A DNA stretch of 46,943 nt, from NCBI GenBank assembly GCA_903847915.1, contig CAINEW010000009.1:1-46943 (forward strand), written 5' to 3'. A model generated the notes under the pieces. That model had not been told where the DNA came from. It made no database searches and was given only the letters and a program-made list of their open reading frames with translations. The position numbers and the translations under genes are program-made. Below, one piece after another: positions 14,732 through 23,215 of this stretch; positions within the stretch are counted from its first letter, which is position 1; the number at the start of each line of letters is the position of its first letter. This stretch comes from an uncultured bacterium (GTDB lineage Bacteria > Patescibacteriota > Minisyncoccia > UBA6257 > GWB1-50-10).

Positions 14732-16663
14732 TTATATATCTAAGTTTTTCACTGCGGTTGCGTGTGCCTGAATAAAATTTTTACGCGGCTCTACCACTTC
14801 ACCCATTAATACGTCAAACATATGATCCGCCGCGACGGCATCGTCTACCATTACCTGTTTTAATACACGCTTTTCAGGATGTAATGTGGTCTCCCATAAT
14901 TGCTCTGGATTCATTTCTCCTAAACCCTTATAGCGCTGAATGCCTGCCCCAGCACCCATTGCGCGCACAAATGTATCTCTCTGCTCCTCTGTGTAAGCAT
15001 ATTCTATTTCTTTCCCACGTTTAATTTGATAAAGAGGAGGTTGAGCAATATAAAGAAATCCTCCATCTATAATTTGAGGGAAATAGCGATAAAAAAGCGT
15101 CAAAAGAAGCGTACGGATGTGTGCACCATCAACATCCGCATCGGTCATTAAAATAATTTTATGATAACGCAACTTCGTAATATCAAATTGCTCTGAAATC
15201 GCCGTACCAAGCGCAATCACAAGCGAGCGAATTTCTTTATTAAGTAACATTTTATCAATACGCGCTTTTTCTACATTTAAAATTTTTCCTTTGAGTGGTA
15301 GGACTGCTTGCGTGCGTCTATCGCGTCCTTGTTTACACGAACCTCCTGCAGAATCACCCTCAACGATAAACATTTCTGATTCTTCTGCTTTTCGTGAACT
15401 ACAGTCAGCTAGCTTCCCTGGCAACGTTAATCCTTCTAAGGCTCCTTTACGGAGTACGGTGTCCTTTGCTGCCTTTGCTGCTTTACGTGCTTTCGCTGCA
15501 AGCACGTTTTTTTCTGCTACTTTGCGTGCATCAGCAGGATATTGTTCAAGATAATCTTTTAATCCTTCTGCGACGACTGCCTCTACTGCCGTGCGCGCTT
15601 CTGGATTTCCTAAACGCGCTTTTGTTTGACCCTCAAATTGCGGTTCACGAATACGCACAGAAAGCGCTGCCACCAATCCTTCGCGTACGTCATCACCGGT
15701 TAAATTTTCATCTGATTCTTTAATATATCCCTCTTTGCGCGCAAAATCATTCATCGTGCGCGTGAGTGCTGCACGAAATCCAGTAAGGTGCATTCCTCCA
15801 TCTGGCGTATAAATATTGTTTGCAAAACTCAATTCTTTATTTTCGATGTCGTCTACGTACACAAACGTCGCTTCCACATCCAACCCTTCATATTCGCGAT
15901 GCACCACAAACGGGTGATCGTGAAGTGGTTTTGCACCCCCGATAATATAGTGAATAAATGATTGGAGACCTCCTTCAAAATAAAATCCGTAAAAGAATGG
16001 TTGATCGCCACGTTCGTCTTTCACTTCCATACGCACCCCTGGTGTGAGATAAGCCTGCTGGCGAAGATGATCAAGAATTTTTTTCTCGTCAAATTCTATT
16101 TTTGCAAAAATTTCTGGATCTGGATGAAAAGTAATTTTTGTTCCCGTGTAATCAGATTTTCCTATCTTCTTTACATTATATTGTGGCACGCCACGTTTAT
16201 ATTCTTGCATATATATTCCTCCATCTTTATTTACCTCTGCTTTCATATTTGTGGAAAGTGCATTGACTACCGAGACGCCCACGCCGTGTAATCCGCCGGA
16301 TACTTTATAGGACTCTCCTCCAAATTTTCCTCCCGCGTGCAAGGTGCAGAGTGCGGTTTCTAATGCCGATTTTTTTGTTTTCGGATGAATATCCACCGGA
16401 ATGCCGCGTCCGTCGTCGGTCACTGACACTCCGCCATTTTTTAATAATTCTACAGTGATATTTTTTGCATGACCCGCCATCGCCTCGTCAATGGAGTTGT
16501 CTACAATTTCCCAAATAAGATGATGTAAGCCATCTACGCCCGTGGAACCGATATACATACCTGGACGTTTACGTACTGGCTCAAGCCCTTCAAGTACATA
16601 GATATCTTTTGCGGAATATGAGCTTTCTTTTTTTATTGTTTTTTCTTCTTTTTTATCTGCCAT
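14732..16663 (-). CDS. gyrB: DNA gyrase subunit B
   Basis: GyrB is the ATPase subunit of gyrase, which introduces negative supercoils. The GHKL ATPase domain shows EIVDNSIDEAMAG, DDGRGIPV and GGLHGVGVSVVNALS; the transducer domain follows, then the Toprim domain with EGDSAGGS, PLKGKILNVE and DADVDGAHIRTLLL. At 643 aa it matches the short Gram-positive-type GyrB without the enterobacterial insertion. ParE is the alternative, but the sequence fits GyrB better. It has its own promoter and a leader with hairpins. gyrA is not in the window. Confidence 0.93.
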   Translation of the reverse strand: MADKKEEKTIKKESSYSAKDIYVLEGLEPVRKRPGMYIGSTGVDGLHHLIWEIVDNSIDEAMAGHAKNITVELLKNGGVSVTDDGRGIPVDIHPKTKKSALETALCTLHAGGKFGGESYKVSGGLHGVGVSVVNALSTNMKAEVNKDGGIYMQEYKRGVPQYNVKKIGKSDYTGTKITFHPDPEIFAKIEFDEKKILDHLRQQAYLTPGVRMEVKDERGDQPFFYGFYFEGGLQSFIHYIIGGAKPLHDHPFVVHREYEGLDVEATFVYVDDIENKELSFANNIYTPDGGMHLTGFRAALTRTMNDFARKEGYIKESDENLTGDDVREGLVAALSVRIREPQFEGQTKARLGNPEARTAVEAVVAEGLKDYLEQYPADARKVAEKNVLAAKARKAAKAAKDTVLRKGALEGLTLPGKLADCSSRKAEESEMFIVEGDSAGGSCKQGRDRRTQAVLPLKGKILNVEKARIDKMLLNKEIRSLVIALGTAISEQFDITKLRYHKIILMTDADVDGAHIRTLLLTLFYRYFPQIIDGGFLYIAQPPLYQIKRGKEIEYAYTEEQRDTFVRAMGAGAGIQRYKGLGEMNPEQLWETTLHPEKRVLKQVMVDDAVAADHMFDVLMGEVVEPRKNFIQAHATAVKNLDI

Positions 16664-16678
16664 AGTGTTTTTTCACTG

Positions 16679-16698
16679 CCCTATCATTCCTGATAGGG
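16679..16698 (-). promoter_or_regulatory. Stem-loop in the gyrB leader
   Basis: The 8-bp stem CCCTATCA/TGATAGGG with a 4-nt loop lies in the gyrB 5' untranslated region, between a purine-rich AAAGGAGAG and a second small hairpin (AGTG/CACT) touching the ATG. No T run follows on the minus strand, so it does not look like a terminator of gyrB. It may control translation. Confidence 0.5.
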
Positions 16699-16722
16699 TT
16701 TCTCTCCTTTTTCCTTCCTTTA

Positions 16723-16751
16723 ATTGTATCAGAATGGCACCCAAAAAACAA
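16723..16751 (-). promoter_or_regulatory. gyrB promoter
   Basis: TTGTTT (16746-16751) and TACAAT (16723-16728) are separated by 17 bp, with a TGA extended -10. The resulting leader is about 50 nt, longer than most here. Confidence 0.6.
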
Positions 16752-16764
16752 CTAAAACAGGGTT

Positions 16765-17427
16765 TTATCGAGCTGATTTCTTGTCTCTTTTTATGAGTTT
16801 TTTGACCAAAATTGCCCCTATAATGAATATTATAAGCCCCCCTATGCTCCACGCCATATAATCTCCTAATTGTGCAAACGCCTCCGCATACGCGTTATAG
16901 GCCTCCCCTGCCCACCACCCGAGGATACTCATACAAAACGCCCGAACCATATTTCCTAAAAACGCCGAAATAAGAAATGCCCTTTTAGGGAAACGGATAA
17001 TACCTGCGACAAGCGAAATGAGTACGCTTGGGACAATTGGAAATGCACGTAAAAGAAATAAGAGATACCCTCCCTTATTATGAGACACCATTCGTGCTTC
17101 TTCTTTTTCTACGCGCTCCCATGAAATCCCAAACCATTTCCCAAATCGCAGAATCATTGTTTTTCCTCCCAAGTAGGCAATCGCGTACATGCACAACGCC
17201 CCAAGCGTGAGCCCTACTGTTGCCGGGAGTGTGACGCGCACAATCGCATCGGGGAGAATTTGCATAAGTGAATGTCCAGAAGGAAGTAAAAAAAATCCTG
17301 CGGCGAGAAGCACGAGTGAGGAGGGAATCGGCGCGATTATTTCTTCAATAAACGAACATAAAAAAACGGCGTAGATCCCATACTGCGCGATAACCATTCC
17401 GATGAGTGAGGAGAAATCAAATCCCAT
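16765..17427 (-). CDS. DedA/VTT-family membrane protein
   Basis: A 220-aa integral membrane protein with the DedA signature: an N-terminal F-E--IAPIPSS re-entrant segment (about 26-36), a central AYLGGK, and a later R-FPIVPSVLISLVAGI stretch with the conserved Arg and Pro. DedA proteins are implicated in lipid flipping (undecaprenyl phosphate or phosphatidylethanolamine) and proton-dependent membrane homeostasis; the substrate cannot be told from sequence. It is monocistronic, upstream of the gyrB promoter and divergent from recQ. The -10 is 7 nt from the ATG. Confidence 0.88.
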   Translation of the reverse strand: MGFDFSSLIGMVIAQYGIYAVFLCSFIEEIIAPIPSSLVLLAAGFFLLPSGHSLMQILPDAIVRVTLPATVGLTLGALCMYAIAYLGGKTMILRFGKWFGISWERVEKEEARMVSHNKGGYLLFLLRAFPIVPSVLISLVAGIIRFPKRAFLISAFLGNMVRAFCMSILGWWAGEAYNAYAEAFAQLGDYMAWSIGGLIIFIIGAILVKKLIKRDKKSAR

Positions 17428-17434
17428 ATGTTCC

Positions 17435-17462
17435 AGTATACTCTCGGCTTCTTGCTCTGCAA
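17435..17462 (-). promoter_or_regulatory. Promoter of the DedA gene
   Basis: TTGCAG (17457-17462) and TATACT (17435-17440) are separated by 16 bp on the minus strand. The -10 ends 7 nt before the ATG, so the transcript should be leaderless. Confidence 0.6.
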
Positions 17463-17509
17463 CAATCGTCTTGTTATTTTTTCTGTTTCTGTTTTCTCTA
17501 AAAATCCGC

Positions 17510-17515
17510 TATGAT
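17510..17515 (+). promoter_or_regulatory. -10 hexamer of recQ
   Basis: TATGAT overlaps the upstream ATG chosen in the ORF track and ends 10 nt before the in-frame ATG at 17526. This favours the downstream start. Confidence 0.45.
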
Positions 17516-17525
17516 GAATACTCCC

Positions 17526-18719
17526 ATGAAGACACTTTTGAAACAGCATTTTGGTTTTGAACAGTTTTTACCCCTCCAAGAGGAAATTATTCGCGATGTG
17601 ATTGCAGGTAAAGATGTCCTCGCTCTTCTTCCGACTGGTGCGGGCAAGTCATTATGTTTTCAACTTCCTGCGTTGCATTTTCCTGGGCTTACGTTAGTCG
17701 TTTCTCCCCTTATTGCCCTTATGAAAGATCAGGTGAACGCGCTCAAGGAAAAAGGCATTCCTGCAGCATATCTTAATAGCTCTCTTTCGGCACGCCAAGA
17801 TGCCGACATTCGCGATGATGTGGCACAGGGGGTGATCAAATTGCTTTATGTGGCGCCGGAGCGATTAATGAAAGATCACTTTTTAGATTTTATTAAAACG
17901 ATTCCCATTTCGCTTATTGCGGTGGATGAAGCGCACTGTATTTCCGAATGGGGACATGATTTTCGCCCCGACTATCGTTCGCTCGGCTATATTCGCGAAG
18001 TGTTTCCTGATGTGCCGATGATTGCGCTTACCGCAACCGCCACAGAGAAAGTGCGTAAAGATATTATTCGCCAGTTGGCATTAAAAGACGGGTATGCGAT
18101 GCATCAAGGAAGTTTCAACCGTCCGAATTTATATTATTTTATTTATCCAAAAAAAGGCGCGTATCATCATATCATCACTTACATTCAAACCCTGCCGAGC
18201 GCTTCGGGTATTATTTATTGCCACAGCAGAAAATCCACGGAGCTCATGACAGAATATTTAAATGAAAATGGTGTCCCCGCGCTTTCGTATCACGCAGGAC
18301 TTCCTCAAAAAGTGCGCACAGAAAATCAGGAACGATTTCAAAAAGGCGAAGTGCAAGTGATTGTGGCGACGATTGCGTTCGGGATGGGCATTGATAAGTC
18401 GGACGTGCGATTTGTGATTCACTATGATTTACCGAAAAATTTAGAAGGATACTATCAAGAAACAGGGCGTGCGGGGAGAGACGGCAAACACGCGGACTGT
18501 ATTCTCTTTTTCAGCGAAGGCGATCGCATCAAACACGAATTTTTTATTAACCAAATGGAAAGTGAGGTGCGCGCCCAAGCGCTCCGTGCCCATTTAGACA
18601 CTCTTGTCACGTTCTGCACTGCCCGCCATTGCCGTCGCGCGATGCTTTTGCGCTACTTCGGCGAAACCTATCCCTATTCTTCTTGTGGAAGTTGTGATGT
18701 CTGTATCGCTAAGTTTTAA
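17526..18719 (+). CDS. recQ: RecQ-family DNA helicase, short form
   Basis: A 3'-5' DNA helicase of superfamily 2, used in recombinational repair. It shows LPTGAGKSLCFQLPA (Walker A), DEAHCISEWGHDFRPDY (DEAH box plus the aromatic-rich loop) and ATIAFGMGIDKSDVRFVIH with QETGRAGRDG (motifs V and VI). It ends at a Cys cluster (CTARHC and SSCGSCDVC) that matches the RecQ zinc subdomain. The winged-helix and HRDC domains of full-length RecQ (about 600 aa) are missing. I start at 17526 rather than 17511 because the -10 overlaps the upstream ATG. The product is 397 aa. Confidence 0.92.
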   Translation: MKTLLKQHFGFEQFLPLQEEIIRDVIAGKDVLALLPTGAGKSLCFQLPALHFPGLTLVVSPLIALMKDQVNALKEKGIPAAYLNSSLSARQDADIRDDVAQGVIKLLYVAPERLMKDHFLDFIKTIPISLIAVDEAHCISEWGHDFRPDYRSLGYIREVFPDVPMIALTATATEKVRKDIIRQLALKDGYAMHQGSFNRPNLYYFIYPKKGAYHHIITYIQTLPSASGIIYCHSRKSTELMTEYLNENGVPALSYHAGLPQKVRTENQERFQKGEVQVIVATIAFGMGIDKSDVRFVIHYDLPKNLEGYYQETGRAGRDGKHADCILFFSEGDRIKHEFFINQMESEVRAQALRAHLDTLVTFCTARHCRRAMLLRYFGETYPYSSCGSCDVCIAKF

Positions 18720-18759
18720 TTAATTTTTTAGATTTCTTTTATATTCAATCCCCCTTGTG

Positions 18760-18954
18760 TGTAGCTCCAAGGGGAAGTTCACTACTCGCTCGCATACGCT
18801 GACTGCGTTTTGAAACCCATCGGTTTCAATGCCCGCCCGAACGTACCCCGCCAGAATGATTTGTCGGGCTGGCGTTCGGTGCGGGCAGGCTTCCGCTACG
18901 GGGAAACCTAACTTTCCCCGACCCTCTTCCTCGGTTCAATTCCCCTTTCCGCTT
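18760..18954. repeat. Hairpin-rich segment bounded by a copy of the tRNA-Glu 3' end
   Basis: TGTAGCTCCAAGGGGAA occurs at 18760-18776 and again, 194 bp on, at 18954-18970 inside tRNA-Glu. Between them are consecutive hairpins: TTGAAACC/GGTTTCAA (18810-18829), a 13-bp stem GCCCGCCCGAACG with its partner at 18873-18886, and GGGGAAA/TTTCCCC (18900-18919). A 15-bp inverted copy of the T-arm (18933-18947) faces the tRNA. No coding capacity is apparent. The segment is much more G+C-rich than its surroundings. Confidence 0.6.
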
Positions 18955-18955
18955 G

Positions 18956-19026
18956 TAGCTCCAAGGGGAATTGAACCCCTGTTACTGCCGTGAGAGGGCA
19001 ATGTCCTACCACTAGACGATGGAGCC
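18956..19026 (-). tRNA. tRNA-Glu (CTC)
   Basis: The minus strand folds as a cloverleaf: acceptor GGCTCCA/TGGAGCT (first pair G-U), D-stem GTCT/GGAC with AGTGGTA loop, anticodon stem TTGCC/GGCAG around CTCTCAC with anticodon CTC, and T-stem AGGGG/CCCCT with TTCAATT. The discriminator is A and CCA is not encoded. It follows murF by 56 nt on the same strand. Confidence 0.93.
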
Positions 19027-19082
19027 GTCTTATCTCTCTTACATCTATCTCCTTGTATCTTCCCCATCCTACAATTTATTTT

Positions 19083-20381
19083 CTATTCGTACAACCCGGG
19101 TTTTGAGAGCCACTCCTTATTTTGACGCACCAAAAGCATCGGCGCATGCCCCGGCTCGCGCATCACTTCTTTGACCACTTTTTCCATCCGTGCACCCTGT
19201 GAACCCTTCACTAACACCACATCATCTTTTTGAATTTTTGCCTGTAAAAATTGACCTGCTTCGCGCGTACTCATAAATGAAACCACCGCCTTTTTCGGGA
19301 ATCCTGTTTTGAGTGCTGATTCGGCAATGAATTTTCCGCGCAACCCTACGGTTAAAATCATATCCGCACATTGTGCCGCGAGACGCCCTATTTCTTCGTG
19401 TGCTTCAAGCGTGTAGGCACCGAGTTCCAACATATCCCCCAAGACCGCGATGCTCTGTTTTGCGTTCACGGATTTCAATACTTCTAGTGCTTCTTTTGTT
19501 GCGAGCGGTGAGGAATTGTAGGTGTCGTCAATAATGAGTGATTGTTTGAGCCCCGGCACGATACGCAATCTCCCTTGCGGCGCGCGATAGTTCTGGAGCG
19601 CTTCTCCGATCGTCACTAAATTCATTCCCATCACAATCCCCACTGCGGATGCGGCGCCAATCACATATCCCTGCGACTTTCCCAACCCTTCAATCTGGAG
19701 AGGTACGCTTGTTCCTTTATGTTCAATTTTACATGACACCCCCCATCCTTCCTCACGGATATGATTTTTGAGATTACTCACTTGAATGTCATTCGTTTTT
19801 TGAAATCCATAGGTTATGACACGCGCATTCGTACGATCTTTCAATGTCATTACTTTTGGATCGTCGCCATTTAAAATCGCGAACCCGTCTTTTGGTAATT
19901 CTGTAATGAGTAATGCTTTTTCATTAAAGAGTGCGGTGGGATTTTGAAATGCTTCCACATGGACAGGAATCTCGCTCATCGCGGTAAAAACGCCGATGTG
20001 CGGACGCGCAATCGCAAGTAGTTTTTTCATATCGTTCGGTGCATCTACGCCATATTCCAACACCAGCACTTCGGGATATTCTGTATTGCGCACGATAAGT
20101 TGCACTATCCCTTGCACAATTACTTTTATCCAAAAAAAGATGCCGCCTGTTTTTTTCCAATCACCTAAAATAGTGAGCGGAAGACCTAATTCATTATTAA
20201 AACTTTTGAGTGGTGCGCGTACACTTCGTTCTTTTGCCACAAGTGTGCCGATTGCTTCTTTCGTAGAGGTCTTCCCTACTGTGCCGGTAATACCCACAAT
20301 CGCGGGGTTATATTTTTTAATAGTAAGTTTTGCAAGAAAACCCACTATGTGTGCGAGGATAAAAAGAAGTTTTTTTTTCAT
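19083..20381 (-). CDS. murF: UDP-MurNAc-pentapeptide synthetase (D-Ala-D-Ala adding)
   Basis: A Mur-ligase that adds the terminal D-Ala-D-Ala dipeptide to UDP-MurNAc-tripeptide in the cytoplasm. The ATP site is GTVGKTST (33-40); the central domain has SFNNELGLPLT, typical of MurF, and the ILNGDDPKV segment; the C-terminal domain has DDTYNSSPLATKEALE and VLVKGSQGARME. A hydrophobic N-terminal stretch (about 4-20) may tether it to the membrane. The 432-aa length is normal. It is the last gene of the mraZ operon, 3 nt after ftsI. murE, mraY, murD, murG and murC are not nearby. Confidence 0.93.
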   Translation of the reverse strand: MKKKLLFILAHIVGFLAKLTIKKYNPAIVGITGTVGKTSTKEAIGTLVAKERSVRAPLKSFNNELGLPLTILGDWKKTGGIFFWIKVIVQGIVQLIVRNTEYPEVLVLEYGVDAPNDMKKLLAIARPHIGVFTAMSEIPVHVEAFQNPTALFNEKALLITELPKDGFAILNGDDPKVMTLKDRTNARVITYGFQKTNDIQVSNLKNHIREEGWGVSCKIEHKGTSVPLQIEGLGKSQGYVIGAASAVGIVMGMNLVTIGEALQNYRAPQGRLRIVPGLKQSLIIDDTYNSSPLATKEALEVLKSVNAKQSIAVLGDMLELGAYTLEAHEEIGRLAAQCADMILTVGLRGKFIAESALKTGFPKKAVVSFMSTREAGQFLQAKIQKDDVVLVKGSQGARMEKVVKEVMREPGHAPMLLVRQNKEWLSKPGLYE

Positions 20382-20384
20382 AGA

Positions 20385-21998
20385 TTATTGCGTTTTTTGA
20401 TCTGCTGGCTCACTTATCACGTCTGGAGGAATAGTGTAATAGTTAATCACAAACTGGGCAAGTTCTTTGAATCCAGGCACCACGGTAAGTCCTGCCAATT
20501 CGCCCACTTTTGGACGATCTAATTTTAAGAGCATCACCACGCGCGGATTCGTGGAAGGCACCATTCCCACAAACGTATGAATCAATTCATCGCTGTAGCC
20601 ACCTTTTTTAAAATCAGGAATGAGTGCAGTTCCTGTTTTTCCCGCAATATTATATCCAGGAATTGTTGTCACGTTCGCTTTTTTGACTGCCGCCTCCATC
20701 ATTTTAATTACTTTCTCTGCAGTTTCTTCCTTAATCACACGACGCACAACCGTTGGCTTTCCTTCCGTATCCACAAACGGCTTCATCAATACTCCTCTAT
20801 TTGCAATTGCAGAAAAGGCATTTACAAGTTGAATCGGTGTCACTCCTGTCCCTTGACCGAATGATGCAGTCGCAAAATCAACCGCGCGCGCATCTTTCCG
20901 TTCCAAATTTTTTAAACTCCCTGAAATTTCGTCTGGAAATCCTGCGCCTGTTTTATCTCCAAATCCAAATCGTTTCAAATAATCATAAAACACACCGTTC
21001 CCTGTCTGCTGTTCGGCAAAGACACTGCCGGTGTTGATAGAATTTTCAATCACTTGCGTCATTGTCACCTTTCCATACACCTTACTGTTCGCATTTTTAA
21101 TTGTCTTGCCATTTAATTTTACAAATCCTTTATCTACAAACGTAGTGTCTGGCGTAATTGCCCCTGTATCAATACCCGCAGACATTGTAAGTGGTTTAAA
21201 CACCGAGCCCGGCTCATAAAGATATTGGATTCCTGGATTTAAAAATGATTGTAACGAAGCGCCTTTATAACTATTAGGATTAAATGAGGGGGCATTCGCG
21301 AACGTTAATATCTTTCCTGTATATGGCTCTTGAATAATAATCGTACCTCCTGTCGCATCATTATTTTTTATCAATTTTTGGAGTAATTGTTCTGCTTGTG
21401 CTTGTAAATTTCTATCAATAGTGAGAGCAATGTCATTTCCTTTTGCAAGAGTGGTATCGTTCATTTTTTCCATCCCATAGAGCCCCGTTGGCACAGAGTG
21501 TGTTTCATTTAACCCCACAAACCCTAATACCTGACTTCCTAATTCTTCAAATGGATAAAAACGATATTGTTTAGTATCGGTATAAAGCCCCTCGATATGT
21601 GTGCCTTGTACTTTTTGTACCTCTTCATCGCTTGCCTTGTCTATAAGCAATTTAAAGAGTGTGTTTTTATTTTTGAGCGCTTCACGTATAGTTGCACGAT
21701 CAATATTCAAAAGATCAGATATTTGTCCCGCGGTTTCTTCTATGTCTTTTATTTCTTTAGGTACCACATAGATCACAGGCTCATCGCGATTTAACGCGAC
21801 TGGAATTTTTTCATTATTTCTATCTGTAAAAAAAATTTGCCCGCGACGTAAGGTGAGATGTGTTAATGCTTCATCGCGCGCTTCTGCACGAGTAACATAT
21901 TCAGTTCCTTTTTGAATTTGGAGATGATAGAGATTAAATCCTAATCCTACAAAGAGGAGGGTGAATATACTGATCAGTGAGAAGAAGCGAATCGTCAT
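20385..21998 (-). CDS. ftsI: Septal peptidoglycan transpeptidase (PBP3/FtsI-like)
   Basis: A class B penicillin-binding protein that cross-links septal peptidoglycan. An N-terminal TM anchor (about 5-24) is followed by the PBP dimerisation domain (RRGQIFFTDRN) and the transpeptidase domain with SVFK (265-268), SIN (320-322) and KTG (454-456). At 537 aa it is a usual size. Its start overlaps the ftsL-like gene by 4 bp (ATGA), and its position between rsmH/ftsL and murF supports a division role rather than elongation. The elongation-type PBP2 is encoded separately at 37-39 kb. Confidence 0.92.
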   Translation of the reverse strand: MTIRFFSLISIFTLLFVGLGFNLYHLQIQKGTEYVTRAEARDEALTHLTLRRGQIFFTDRNNEKIPVALNRDEPVIYVVPKEIKDIEETAGQISDLLNIDRATIREALKNKNTLFKLLIDKASDEEVQKVQGTHIEGLYTDTKQYRFYPFEELGSQVLGFVGLNETHSVPTGLYGMEKMNDTTLAKGNDIALTIDRNLQAQAEQLLQKLIKNNDATGGTIIIQEPYTGKILTFANAPSFNPNSYKGASLQSFLNPGIQYLYEPGSVFKPLTMSAGIDTGAITPDTTFVDKGFVKLNGKTIKNANSKVYGKVTMTQVIENSINTGSVFAEQQTGNGVFYDYLKRFGFGDKTGAGFPDEISGSLKNLERKDARAVDFATASFGQGTGVTPIQLVNAFSAIANRGVLMKPFVDTEGKPTVVRRVIKEETAEKVIKMMEAAVKKANVTTIPGYNIAGKTGTALIPDFKKGGYSDELIHTFVGMVPSTNPRVVMLLKLDRPKVGELAGLTVVPGFKELAQFVINYYTIPPDVISEPADQKTQ

Positions 21999-22288
21999 TG
22001 TGTTTGAGGGAGGATGTAGATGGGATGAGTATCTAAAATCAGATTATATTCTGCAATAAGCGTTGCTTTATCGGGCATTTTCATCGCCCCAAATTCTTTA
22101 TCTTTTAATTCTGCGTGGAGAGTTTTTTCGTTCACAATAGTTTGTCTTAGTTGTTTTACTATGTAGCGATCATTTGCAAGTGCACTATATTCACGCACAT
22201 AAAGAAATCCACCCACAACAAGCATTGTTCCTAATAATAAAAGTGTTCCTCGGAAACGTGCTTTGTGATGTGGGCGTAAAATGGTCAT
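21995..22288 (-). CDS. ftsL: FtsL-like cell-division protein
   Basis: A 97-aa bitopic protein: a basic cytoplasmic N-terminus (RPHHKARFR), one TM segment (about 13-30), then a coiled-coil-like extracytoplasmic region ending in Pro-rich PIYILPQTQ. Sequence similarity alone cannot prove FtsL, a fast-evolving protein. The call rests on topology, size and place: between rsmH and ftsI, overlapping ftsI by ATGA, exactly where ftsL lies in most division clusters. FtsL bridges FtsQ/FtsB and the FtsWI synthase. Confidence 0.7.
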   Translation of the reverse strand: MTILRPHHKARFRGTLLLLGTMLVVGGFLYVREYSALANDRYIVKQLRQTIVNEKTLHAELKDKEFGAMKMPDKATLIAEYNLILDTHPIYILPQTQ

Positions 22289-22325
22289 GATTGTTTTAAA
22301 AAAATAATTTTTTGTTTTTGTACTT

Positions 22326-23213
22326 TTAAAAAATGGTTATTACTCTTAATTTTGCTGAACGGCTTCGCGGATTTATTCTCTGTTCGTTCCGTGAAGGCGC
22401 GATGGGTTTTTTGGTGATCAATAATCCCTTCCCGTTTTTCACAATCTCCCGAAATGCGTTTTTTACAATACGATCTTCAAGAGAATGAAAGGCAATGATC
22501 CCCGCTCGTCCTCCTGAACGCACTATTTTAGGAAGTGTTGTTAAGAATGTTTGTAAATGGCCTAATTCATCATTCACCGCAATACGCAATGCTTGAAAAA
22601 TCTTTGTGGCGGGATGAATGCGCCCTCGTTTCCCTATTGCACGCACCACATATTCTGCAAGTTCTCGCGTCGTTTCAAATTTTTTTATCCTCCGTTCCAT
22701 CGTGATGGCGTGGGCAATGCGGAATGCTTGTCGCTCTTCTCCATAATCGCGAAATATTTTAATCAATTCTTCTTCCCGTGCGCCGTTTACTATCATTGCC
22801 GCCGTAATGCCTTTTGTGGAGTCATAGCGCATATCAAGCGGACCTTCGTGTATAAAACTTAATCCCCGTTCTGCTTCTTCTATTTGATAGGAAGAAAATC
22901 CTAAATCAAGAAGAATGCCGTCTACTCGCGTTATTTTTTTTTGAATTAACACACTTTCCATCTCACTGAAATTGCATTGCACACATATTATCTTTGCCCA
23001 TTCTTTTTTCTTCTCTTTTTTTATGCGATCTTCTACGCGACGAATCGCATCACTATCCGCATCAAGCCCGATCACCATTCCCTCGTTCCCTATTTTTTCT
23101 GCGAGCGCGATTGTGTGTCCTCCCCCTCCCAACGTTCCGTCAATCCATACTTCTCCTTTTTGCGGATTAAGTTTGGTGATTACTTCTTCTAAAAGAACAG
23201 GAATATGCATCAC
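22326..23213 (-). CDS. rsmH: 16S rRNA (cytosine1402-N4) methyltransferase
   Basis: RsmH (MraW) methylates N4 of C1402 in the ribosomal decoding centre. Visible motifs are HIPVLLEEVI at the N-terminus, the SAM-binding IDGTLGGGGHT, GLDADSDAI, DGILLDLGFSSYQ, and the C-terminal FHSLEDRIVK. The length of 295 aa is normal. It starts 2 nt after the mraZ stop. The C-terminus (INPRSRSAKLRV) is intact. Confidence 0.96.
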   Translation of the reverse strand: MMHIPVLLEEVITKLNPQKGEVWIDGTLGGGGHTIALAEKIGNEGMVIGLDADSDAIRRVEDRIKKEKKKEWAKIICVQCNFSEMESVLIQKKITRVDGILLDLGFSSYQIEEAERGLSFIHEGPLDMRYDSTKGITAAMIVNGAREEELIKIFRDYGEERQAFRIAHAITMERRIKKFETTRELAEYVVRAIGKRGRIHPATKIFQALRIAVNDELGHLQTFLTTLPKIVRSGGRAGIIAFHSLEDRIVKNAFREIVKNGKGLLITKKPIAPSRNEQRINPRSRSAKLRVITIF

Positions 23214-23215
23214 AT

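Noticed and set aside
21995-22001. Possible TGA recoding (Gly) as in SR1/Gracilibacteria
   Set aside because: The ftsL-like gene ends with TGA in a normal ATGA overlap with ftsI, and no conserved gene has in-frame TGA.
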